A stretch of 12,016 bases of DNA, from NCBI GenBank assembly GCA_964385305.1, contig CAYLOP010000094.1, positions 1 to 12,016 on the forward strand, read 5' to 3'. This DNA is from CAYLOP01 sp964385305 (GTDB lineage Bacteria; Chloroflexota; Anaerolineae; Anaerolineales; E44-bin32). Of the stretch, positions 6,174-12,016 are shown piece by piece (position 1 is the stretch's first letter; the number at the start of each line of letters is the position of its first letter). The translations under genes were made by a program, and so were the position numbers. The notes beneath the pieces are model-generated. The model worked only from the letters and a program-made list of their open reading frames with translations, was not told the origin of the DNA and did not search any database.

Positions 6174-7220
6174 ATGACTGGGCTTGATGAAGGGAATGCT
6201 TCTGTGGAAGATAGTCCGCTGGCCTGGCTGCTAGAGGAAGATATTGATAATCCAGGGCCGCGACTGGTTGCGCTGAGGGATCTTTGCAGTAAACCACCTG
6301 GCAGCCAGGCTATGGCAGATGCGCAGCAAGCTGTAATGCAACGCGGTCCCGTCCCCTCCCTCCTGGAAAGCATGAATGAAGTAGGCTACTGGATCCAGCC
6401 CGGTCCCGGCTACAACCCCAAGTATCAATCAACGGTCTGGTCGTTCATCCTGCTCGCCCAACTTGGCGCAGATCCAGATGACGCGCGCGTTCGCAAGGCG
6501 GGCAATTACATCCTCGATCACACCAGGGCCACAAATGGCGCCTTTACCGTCACAGGCGCACCTTCCGGCGCGATCTATTGCCTGGGAGGCAACCTCGCGG
6601 CCTCCTTACTCGATCTTGGATTTCACGGCGACCCACGTTTAGAGACCGCGATGGAATGGCTTGCTCGCGCGACCACTGGCGAGGGTATGGCAATGATGGG
6701 GGCAAAGAACGCTGAGTTGCGCTATTACAAATCTGGCACAACGGGCCCGGTTTTCGAATGCGCCGCGAACAATAAGCTCCCCTGTGCTTGGGGCGGGTTG
6801 AAAGCCATGTCGGCGTTCAGCCGTATCTCGACAATTTCACGTTCGCCCCTTCTGAACCAGGCGATTAAGATCGGCGTCGACTTCCTCCTAAGCCGCGATC
6901 CGGCTCAGGCGGACTATCCCATGGGATGGAGTGAGAAACCGAACCGCAGCTGGTGGAAACTCGGATTTCCGATCTTCTATATTTCTGATTTCCTGCAAAC
7001 CCTGGAAGTTTTAAGTGCCCTAGGTTACGCGGACGATCCGCACCTCGACAACGCCTACCAACTACTGCTTGAAAAGCAGAACGAGCAAGGGCGCTGGTGC
7101 ATGGAATACAGTTACAACGGAAAAATGCTCATCGCGATTGAGAAGAAGGGCGAACCAAGCAAATGGGTTACGCTGCGCGCATTACGTGTCCTCAAAAGTC
7201 GAACCAAAACCACCCATTAA
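6174..7220 (+). CDS. Alpha/alpha-toroid protein (prenyltransferase/squalene-cyclase-like repeats)
   Basis: A 348-residue soluble protein with repeated helical pairs of the terpenoid-cyclase/prenyltransferase toroid fold. An N-terminal SPLAWLLEEDIDNPGPRLVA motif is followed by GPVPSLLESMNEVGYW, KYQSTVWSFILLAQLGADPD, CAWGGLKAMSAFSR, FPIFYISDFLQTLEVLSALG and NEQGRWCMEY. Homologues are common in Chloroflexota and Actinobacteria, and many are labelled 'nitrogen fixation protein NifH' by automatic pipelines. No P-loop (GxxGxGKS) or nitrogenase-type cysteines are present, so that name would be wrong. No DXDD or QW motif set typical of true cyclases is clear, so the reaction, if any, is unknown. It converges on the MATE gene with stop codons overlapping by four bases. 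Confidence 0.85.
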   Translation: MTGLDEGNASVEDSPLAWLLEEDIDNPGPRLVALRDLCSKPPGSQAMADAQQAVMQRGPVPSLLESMNEVGYWIQPGPGYNPKYQSTVWSFILLAQLGADPDDARVRKAGNYILDHTRATNGAFTVTGAPSGAIYCLGGNLAASLLDLGFHGDPRLETAMEWLARATTGEGMAMMGAKNAELRYYKSGTTGPVFECAANNKLPCAWGGLKAMSAFSRISTISRSPLLNQAIKIGVDFLLSRDPAQADYPMGWSEKPNRSWWKLGFPIFYISDFLQTLEVLSALGYADDPHLDNAYQLLLEKQNEQGRWCMEYSYNGKMLIAIEKKGEPSKWVTLRALRVLKSRTKTTH

Positions 7221-8593
7221 ATCTTTCTCAGCTTCCATTTCCCGCGTGCAAACCATAACGCAAAGAGCGTGCCATTTGCGATATTTGCAATCGCTCTCCC
7301 CCACCAAACGCCTGTAACACCCAGGCCCAGCCATCGCGAGAAACCAAAGGCCAAGGGGATTTCCATGCACCACAGCGTTAATAAATTAATCGCCATCGCA
7401 GGTACGGTATTGCCAGCGCCATCAAATGCCCGCCCGAGGACCACGCCCCCCACACTCGTGATCAAGGTAAAGGCAACCACACGCAAGCACTCGGATCCAT
7501 ATTCCACCACCTCCGGCGTTGGATCAAAAATCGAGATCAGAGGTCGGGAGAGTGTGTATAAGATGACCGCAAAGACTGCTATATAGATCGCACCGTACAA
7601 GCTCACCCACCATGCACTGCGCTCCGCCCGCTTGGGATTCTGCGCGCCCAGATTCTGCCCAACTAGTGTGCCGGCGGCGTTGCCCAGGCCAAATCCAGGG
7701 ATGAGCGCTATGAGTAAAAGCCGGTTGGCGACACCGTAACCAGCGGTAGCGAAGGTTCCATAAAATCCTATAAGTCCCACAATAACGAGACGCGAGGAGG
7801 AACGCAGCGTCATCTGGATTGTGCTCGGCAGGGCGATACGAAGAATGTGCCAGATGAGCGGAAAATCCGGCTTTAAATCCTGCAGATCAATGCGAATGCG
7901 AGCCTTTCCCCGTAGCAAGATGGCTATCTGCCATAACACACCCGCGCCAAACCCAATCACGTTAGCAGACGCCGAACCCGCAACACCCATAGGAGGGAAA
8001 GGCCCAAAGCCAAATACCAAGATCGGCTCAAGCATCACTGTAGTGCATGTGGAAAGGAATAGGACTCGCATCGCCAATTGCGCTTCCCCCGCACCACGGA
8101 AGATCGAATTGATCACAAACACAAGTACCTGTGTGAACATTCCCGCGAAGGCGATACGCAGGAAGGATAGACCCAAGGGCAGGACTTCGGCATTGGCTCC
8201 CAGTAACACAAGCAGCGGACGGGCAACCGCAAGCCCTGCGCAGCTCAAGGCAATCGAGATAAAGGTTCCAAGAAGGATAGTTTGCCATGTGGCATGATCG
8301 GCGGTCACTTGGTCGCGAGCGCCAATTCGCCGTGCCACAACTGCCATGCCGCCAATTCCCAATCCATTGGAGAAACTGTTGATCACCCATCGAATAGCGA
8401 TGCTAATGGTTACCGCCGCCAAGGCTGCCGAACCCAGTTGTCCAATCCAGTAGGTATCAAGTAACTGGGAAACATTCATGATGCCCGTCTCGAGCATCAT
8501 CGGCGGCGCGAGATACCAGATATCCTTATGAAGGTTTCCACTGGTCAGGTCGCGATCGCCCGGTGCTGGGCGCGGTGAATCCTTGGTGTTCAT
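7217..8593 (-). CDS. MATE-family multidrug/solute exporter
   Basis: A 458-residue inner-membrane transporter of the MATE (MOP superfamily) type, exporting cationic compounds by Na+ or H+ antiport. About twelve hydrophobic segments are visible in two homologous halves. The first half begins DIWYLAPPMMLETGIMNVSQ, LLDTYWIGQLGSAALAAVTI and GIGGMAVVARRIGARD. The second half repeats the pattern at LIWHILRIALPSTIQMTLRS, GFGLGNAAGTLVGQNLGAQN and FDGAGNTVPAMAINLLTL. The frame extends upstream to a GTG at 8650, but those extra 19 residues are not MATE-like. ATGs at 8605 and 8593 give a normal cytoplasmic N-terminus, and neither has a strong binding site. Substrate cannot be told from sequence. It ends tail to tail with the toroid gene, and its upstream side faces a decayed gene. 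Confidence 0.92.
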   Translation of the reverse strand: MNTKDSPRPAPGDRDLTSGNLHKDIWYLAPPMMLETGIMNVSQLLDTYWIGQLGSAALAAVTISIAIRWVINSFSNGLGIGGMAVVARRIGARDQVTADHATWQTILLGTFISIALSCAGLAVARPLLVLLGANAEVLPLGLSFLRIAFAGMFTQVLVFVINSIFRGAGEAQLAMRVLFLSTCTTVMLEPILVFGFGPFPPMGVAGSASANVIGFGAGVLWQIAILLRGKARIRIDLQDLKPDFPLIWHILRIALPSTIQMTLRSSSRLVIVGLIGFYGTFATAGYGVANRLLLIALIPGFGLGNAAGTLVGQNLGAQNPKRAERSAWWVSLYGAIYIAVFAVILYTLSRPLISIFDPTPEVVEYGSECLRVVAFTLITSVGGVVLGRAFDGAGNTVPAMAINLLTLWCMEIPLAFGFSRWLGLGVTGVWWGRAIANIANGTLFALWFARGKWKLRKI

Positions 8594-8848
8594 ATTTGCT
8601 CTCATCAATGTACGATTCGCGTTTACCGACCACCACATGGACACCTTCACGGCATAAACTTACACGAGATACCAGAAGCGCTTTCGAAGGTCGGTGTCGG
8701 ATCATGCGTAATACGAAAATAGCAATGCCTCAATCCAGCACTCAGGATCGAAGCATCTTAATCTTAGGAGAAGTTGTCATCCTTTACCAGGGTAAACCGC
8801 ACCACTTTTATCCTAACAAACAGCGAAAGTCGAGCGTTCCCCACTGTG
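8594..8848. other. Upstream region of the MATE gene
   Basis: No gene is visible. A perfect inverted repeat TTTACC-AG-GGTAAA (8783-8796) is a possible operator. CAGCGAAAGTCGA (8821-8833) nearly repeats CAGCGAAAGCCGA (8869-8881), the latter lying in the end of the decayed SUMF1 gene. No convincing promoter for the MATE gene was found. Confidence 0.35.
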
Positions 8849-9234
8849 TTATTCCGCGTCGATCGCACAGCGAAAGCCGACTTTATGGCGTGATTAATCG
8901 AGACTGCTCGCTCCTCGGTTTGCACTCAGCACATCGTCGGGTGTGTCAAGCCAGCAGCAGCCGCGCGTTATATATTGGTCGCCCAAGACAGGGCTTTGCG
9001 GATCGACATGCCGATCTGCGGCGTAGTTCCCTTTCCAATCCGCAACCCATTCACGCACGTTCCCCACCATGTCCATGGCCCCGCACCAACTGATGCCGTC
9101 TGGAAAACTGCCCACCGGCGCCGTTTCGGGGTAGCCATCATCAAACGTCGGATCCCCGACGGCCGAAGGACAACTGGCATCGCAGTAATTCAATCGCGTC
9201 TTCTCGAACCCATCCGCCAAGGAGAGATAGCTTC
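8849..9234 (-). pseudogene. Decayed formylglycine-generating enzyme / SUMF1-domain gene, C-terminal part
   Basis: The longest intact piece (8894-9220) reads DGFEKTRLNYCD, GSFPDGISWCGAMDMVGNVR, EWVADWKGNYAADR and RGCCWLDTPDDVLSANRGAS. This is clearly the second half of an FGE-sulfatase/SUMF1 domain, a fold used for formylglycine formation and other oxidative or binding roles. Two lesions are visible. A TAA at 8894-8896 interrupts ...ASSLD, yet the frame continues SRHKVGFRCAIDAE to a natural stop at 8849, so the true C-terminus survives. Upstream, the expected PWGDGF is split: CCT TGG (9217-9222) is one frame off from GAT GGG TTC, consistent with a lost base. The N-terminal half of the domain cannot be recognised. 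It lies downstream of the two-component genes on the same strand. Confidence 0.85.
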
Positions 9235-9560
9235 ATTCCTCCAGGACAGGATCTGTCCGCGGATAAAGGATCGGCGGTTAGACTTCTGCTGGTCTACCAA
9301 ATGCTGCGATGTTCAAAGTGCTCTCGTCAGGATCGTAGATGTCGGGTTTACACACATTGATCGCCGGTAATCCGGGGAGAAGATGATCGATCCTTCCGCA
9401 TCGCTTACTGCGTGGATCGCCCCTCCCTCGGTTATTGATAGTATTGGCGCTTTGCGCAAAGATAAGCCACACCACTTAAAGAAATACGGCTAGCAAACTC
9501 GACAAGTTCAGCAGGGCGTTGGGATCCCTGAAGAACCAATATCTACATCAAGCGCGTGGC
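9235..9560. other. Degraded sequence between the SUMF1 remnant and the histidine kinase
   Basis: Minus-strand frames here contain short protein-like runs broken by stops and frame changes, for example SQRPAELVEFASRISLSG, AIHAVSDAEGSIIFSPDYRR and KPDIYDPDESTLNIAAFG. They may be the ruined 5' half of the same gene or of another. None matches a family I know. A perfect 12-bp palindrome CTTTGCGCAAAG lies at 9450-9461. No terminator with a T-run is visible behind the kinase gene. Confidence 0.4.
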
Positions 9561-10928
9561 TCAGCCTTGCCCTAGCATATTTTTCGGAAAGGTTATGATG
9601 AACGTCACGCCATCCCCGGGAATGCTCTCAGCCCTGATACGACCCCCTTGCCCTTCAACCATCGACTTGGCGATGGCCAAACCCAATCCGGAACCACCCT
9701 CATCACGCTGGCGCGATTTGTCTCCGCGGTAGAACCGGTCGAAGATGCGCTGCAACTCATCCATCTCAAGGCCGGGACCGCTGTCCTGGACGCGCAGTTC
9801 CACCCGGTCGTCGCGATCACGAGCAGATAAAACCACGCCTCCTCCCTTTGGCGTATATCGTAACGCATTGCTGATCAGGTTGCCCAGAACCTGTGCCATT
9901 CGGTCGGGATCGACCTCGATGTCCGGAAGATGCTCTTCCACATCCATCTCGAGATCGATGTCTCGCTGCTGTGCCTGCGGGATATAAGCGGCGAAGGCAT
10001 TCTTGAGGAGCGTGTGAGGCGAAATCTTAACGGAGGAAAATTGAAGCTCACCCGCCTCAGCGAGTGTGAGCGTTCGCAGTTCCTCCACTAGGCGGCTCAA
10101 CCTCTCAGCCTCATCATGGATGATATTGAAGGTATTATCTGAAAGGGGTAAAACGCCATCCTTCACGGCCTCGGTATGCCCCAGGATCACGCTGATCGGC
10201 GTTCGCAGTTCATGGGCGATATCGGCTGTCATTTGTTGTCTCAAAGCAAGCGATTTCGCCAACTTGGCGTTCATTTGATTAAAAGAGGCTGCCAGCTCAC
10301 CTAATTCATCCTTCGATCGAACCGGGACGTACTGATCTAGATCGCCTTCCGCGACCGCGCGCGTGGCGGCAGTCAGTTCCCGCAGGGGTCGAGTCATCGT
10401 GCGCGTCAGCGCCACACCTAAGAGCAATGCGAACACGGTCGCGCCTAGAGCAGAGAAAAGCAATATTTGGTTGATGCGGTTAATAAAGGCCTCGCCTTCC
10501 TGCGGTACGCGAAAGGTTCGAATTCCTACGATCATTCGTCCAACTTCCTCATCACCCACGAGGATCTTGCTGGCATCCTGCCAGGCAATCTCTGAGATCT
10601 TCTCCCCGTGCTTGAAACCAGGACCAGCCAGGATAACTTGACCATTCGAATCGACGACGGCAAAACGCCCGCCTGGCGCAAATTCGGGGGAGGGGAAATT
10701 CCCCCGAGGACCACCCAGGAATGGGAAGGCATTTTCCACACCCGCCCAAGACTCATGTGTGCGATAGTATTCCTCCAGCTGTGAGATGATGTTCTCCTGA
10801 TATTGATCAAATATGAAGCTTCCGAACTCGTTCGCCGTTCCACGAGCCGTGAGGACCGCCACGATGGCTATACCAGCTAGACTAACGACCAGAAATGCGA
10901 TTACGATTTTTAAACTAAGAGAGCGCAT
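9561..10928 (-). CDS. Membrane-bound sensor histidine kinase (BaeS/PhoR type)
   Basis: A 455-residue sensor kinase that phosphorylates the neighbouring response regulator. Residues 6-28 form the first membrane helix, followed by an extracytoplasmic domain of about 120 residues containing a PDC/Cache-like strand set (GGRFAVVDSNGQVILAGPG), and a second helix at 154-176. HAMP covers about 172-225 (TRPLRELTAATRAVAEGDLD). The dimerisation box ADIAHELRTPI carries the phospho-accepting H239. The ATPase domain shows the N box (NLISNALRYTP, 350-360), G1 (DSGPGL, 382-387), the F box (IFDRFYRGD) and G2 (GGSGLGLAIAK, 411-421), so it looks fully active. The ATG lies 6 bases after the regulator's stop, so the two are almost certainly translated from one message. 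The signal sensed cannot be read from sequence. Confidence 0.95.
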   Translation of the reverse strand: MRSLSLKIVIAFLVVSLAGIAIVAVLTARGTANEFGSFIFDQYQENIISQLEEYYRTHESWAGVENAFPFLGGPRGNFPSPEFAPGGRFAVVDSNGQVILAGPGFKHGEKISEIAWQDASKILVGDEEVGRMIVGIRTFRVPQEGEAFINRINQILLFSALGATVFALLLGVALTRTMTRPLRELTAATRAVAEGDLDQYVPVRSKDELGELAASFNQMNAKLAKSLALRQQMTADIAHELRTPISVILGHTEAVKDGVLPLSDNTFNIIHDEAERLSRLVEELRTLTLAEAGELQFSSVKISPHTLLKNAFAAYIPQAQQRDIDLEMDVEEHLPDIEVDPDRMAQVLGNLISNALRYTPKGGGVVLSARDRDDRVELRVQDSGPGLEMDELQRIFDRFYRGDKSRQRDEGGSGLGLAIAKSMVEGQGGRIRAESIPGDGVTFIITFPKNMLGQG

Positions 10929-10934
10929 GGTGAC

Positions 10935-11618
10935 CTATTCCCGTGCAAACCGATAGCCTACACCATAGACCGTTTCAATGTAGCGAGGCTCCCGAGGGTT
11001 TGGTTCAATCTTCGCGCGCAGATTCTTAACATGCACATCGATCGTGCGCTCATACCCTTCATAGGCAGTGCCTTGAATACGGTCGAGCAAATCCAATCGC
11101 GAGAATGCACGCCCTGGTGCGGACATGAGCGCTGCGAGCAAGTCAAACTCAGAGGGCGTCAGATCGATGAACTCATCACCCACTTTAATTTCATGGCTGT
11201 TGACGTCAAGTTTGATATTCCCCACACGCAAAACCTTTGCGGTGGGTTCCACCTGCCCAGAACGACGCAAGACCGCACGCACACGCGCCGTCAGCTCGCG
11301 CGGGCGAAAAGGCTTGGTAATGTAGTCATCGGCACCCAATTCAAGTCCGATGACCTTGTCATCCTCTTCAACCTTCGCAGTCAGAAGTATGATCGGCGTG
11401 GCATGCTCCCTACGATGAAGACGCATGAACTCATAGCCATCCATCTCTGGCATCATCACATCCAGGATAATCAAATCAGGGCTCTCTTGGCGAGCGACAA
11501 ACAATGCCTCTCTCCCATTGTAGGCGGTCACCACCCGAAACCCCTCCTGCATCAGGTAGGCTTCTACAAGCGATACTAACCGCTTTTCGTCGTCGACCAC
11601 CAGGATTGTCTTTGCCAT
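10935..11618 (-). CDS. OmpR/PhoB-family response regulator
   Basis: A 227-residue transcription factor. Residues 1-120 are a receiver domain with acidic residues D9 and D10, phospho-acceptor D53 (LIILDVMMPEMDG), T80 (ILLTAK) and K102 (YITKPF). Residues ~129-225 are a winged-helix DNA-binding domain (DLTPSEFDLLAALMSAPGRA, RTIDVHVKNLRAKIEPNPRE, YIETVYGVGYRF). GAGGAAGCC directly before the ATG provides the binding site. It is the first gene of a two-gene unit with the sensor kinase. Three 11-bp near-repeats lie about 110-145 bases upstream, a plausible site for the regulator's own tandem binding. The target genes are unknown; the downstream remnant and MATE exporter are on the same strand but not clearly in the same transcript. 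Confidence 0.96.
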   Translation of the reverse strand: MAKTILVVDDEKRLVSLVEAYLMQEGFRVVTAYNGREALFVARQESPDLIILDVMMPEMDGYEFMRLHRREHATPIILLTAKVEEDDKVIGLELGADDYITKPFRPRELTARVRAVLRRSGQVEPTAKVLRVGNIKLDVNSHEIKVGDEFIDLTPSEFDLLAALMSAPGRAFSRLDLLDRIQGTAYEGYERTIDVHVKNLRAKIEPNPREPRYIETVYGVGYRFARE

Positions 11619-11664
11619 GGCTTCCTCGCATCGTTCCCGCTATTCCAGGTCTCACATGTCTGCC

Positions 11665-11711
11665 ATCCCCGGCTTGGAGCAAGAAGAGAAGGCGCCATAT
11701 TAACCGGGGAT
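11665..11711 (-). repeat. 8-bp inverted repeat in the response regulator leader
   Basis: ATCCCCGG (11665-11672) and CCGGGGAT (11704-11711) are exact reverse complements separated by 31 bases, inside the predicted 5' untranslated region. A GC-rich stem of this size could form in the mRNA. The long loop lowers its likelihood of mattering. Confidence 0.35.
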
Positions 11712-11720
11712 CCTGTCCAT

Positions 11721-11763
11721 AGCATACCCCCTTACATTGAAGATATCATTAATGAATTGTGAA
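11721..11763 (-). promoter_or_regulatory. Likely promoter with tandem 11-bp repeats in front of the response regulator
   Basis: On the minus strand TTCACAATTCA, TTAATGATATC and TTCAATGTAAG follow one another without gaps (11763 down to 11731), each starting TTMA. A possible -10 TATGCT (11721-11726) sits 4 bases further on. OmpR/PhoB-family dimers bind tandem half-sites spaced about 11 bp, often replacing the -35 box. The repeats are seen; autoregulation is inferred. Confidence 0.5.
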
Positions 11764-11793
11764 GATTATGTATAAAACCCATCACAGAACCAC

Positions 11794-11838
11794 GATGCGA
11801 AAGGGGGCATCCTGTGCGCATTCAGCATCGAATGCGCA
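11794..11838. repeat. Two adjacent hairpins between the response regulator and the upstream gene
   Basis: TGCGCATTC (11815-11823) and GAATGCGCA (11830-11838) form a perfect 9-bp stem with a 6-base loop. Next to it GATGC (11794-11798) pairs with GCATC (11807-11811). For the minus-strand gene ending at 11907 this could be a terminator or RNA end-structure, but no T-run follows either stem. Confidence 0.5.
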
Positions 11839-11906
11839 ACCGAATGCTCTCCCATCGAATACCACTTGAATACGTTTATCGATCCACCTTCGTCATTACA
11901 TCTTAC

Positions 11907-12016
11907 CTATCCAACCTTCGACTCCAGAAGCTCGATTAAAGGATCAATGAGAAATTGCGCTCCAAACATACCAGCCCCACCGCCTCGTTCCTCGCGCATT
12001 GCTTGCATCGTCGCCA
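11907..12016 (-). CDS. Unidentified protein, C-terminal 35 residues (cut by window edge)
   Basis: An open minus-strand frame enters from the window edge and ends in TAG. The visible part reads ATMQAMREERGGGAGMFGAQ then FLIDPLIELLESKVG. The glycine-rich turn followed by an amphipathic helix looks like a real protein end, and the other two frames on this strand are broken. I do not recognise the family. It reads towards the two-component genes on the same strand, but a stable hairpin and the regulator's own promoter region lie between, so it is probably a separate transcript. Confidence 0.55.
   Translation of the reverse strand, partial: ATMQAMREERGGGAGMFGAQFLIDPLIELLESKVG

Noticed and set aside
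8594..8650. GTG start of the MATE gene at 8650
   Set aside because: The extra residues are not MATE-like, and ATG codons at 8605 and 8593 give a normal N-terminus.
8563..9370. Plus-strand frames across the SUMF1 remnant
   Set aside because: Reading HVPHHVHGPAP is the mirror of the minus-strand MDMVGNVREW motif, so these are shadows.
1..12016. tRNA/rRNA genes, CRISPR arrays, insertion sequences, phage or toxin-antitoxin genes
   Set aside because: Looked for T-loop-like motifs, regular spaced repeats, transposase motifs and terminal repeats on both strands; none was seen.

Overview
The window looks like a chromosomal segment of a Chloroflexota bacterium, most likely Anaerolineae. This is an inference from the gene families (DUF2089 regulator with a DUF4097-like partner, an alpha/alpha-toroid protein of the type often mislabelled 'NifH', a stand-alone pyruvate-kinase C-terminal-domain protein) and from moderate GC. 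It is not from a database search. No rRNA, tRNA, CRISPR array, transposase, phage gene or integration site is visible. Gene order looks chromosomal and mostly housekeeping, with one decayed gene.

Left end (1-1020, minus strand): a three-gene unit reads leftwards from a clear TTGACA promoter in a very AT-rich patch. It encodes an 84-residue putative membrane protein, a zinc-ribbon/HTH DUF2089 protein, and the start of a DUF4097-like protein cut by the window edge. The region 1100-2473 (plus) carries a RumA/RlmD-type rRNA uracil methyltransferase with all catalytic and Fe-S residues, behind an extended -10 promoter. The region 2474-2770 has no convincing gene.

Middle (2771-5800, minus): four genes run the same way in the order rnhA-like, pyruvate-kinase C-domain-like, HD hydrolase, surE. 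The first three are separated by 63 and 72 bases and could be one transcript. SurE has its own extended -10 promoter. RNase H and SurE act on nucleic acids and nucleotides, and the HD protein may do so too, which loosely suggests nucleotide turnover. The role of the pyruvate-kinase-like protein is unknown. The RNase H carries a four-cysteine C-terminal extension.

Region 5801-8650: a 373-base gap is followed by an alpha/alpha-toroid (squalene-cyclase-like fold) protein on the plus strand, which meets a MATE-family exporter on the minus strand tail to tail with overlapping stop codons.

Region 8650-9560 holds a decayed formylglycine-generating-enzyme/sulfatase-modifying-factor (SUMF1) gene. It has a frameshift at the PWGD motif and an in-frame stop 14 codons before the natural end. 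The 5' part is not recognisable.

Right end (9561-12016, minus): a classical two-component pair, an OmpR/PhoB-type response regulator followed 6 bases later by a BaeS/PhoR-type histidine kinase. Three 11-bp near-repeats lie in front of the regulator where an OmpR-family protein could bind, suggesting autoregulation. Beyond a perfect 9-bp hairpin, the last 110 bases encode the C-terminus of an unidentified protein. I did not find a convincing new defence or mobile system. The best leads are the DUF2089 operon with its palindromic promoter, the RNase H/PK-domain/HD cluster, and the regulatory repeats at the right end.
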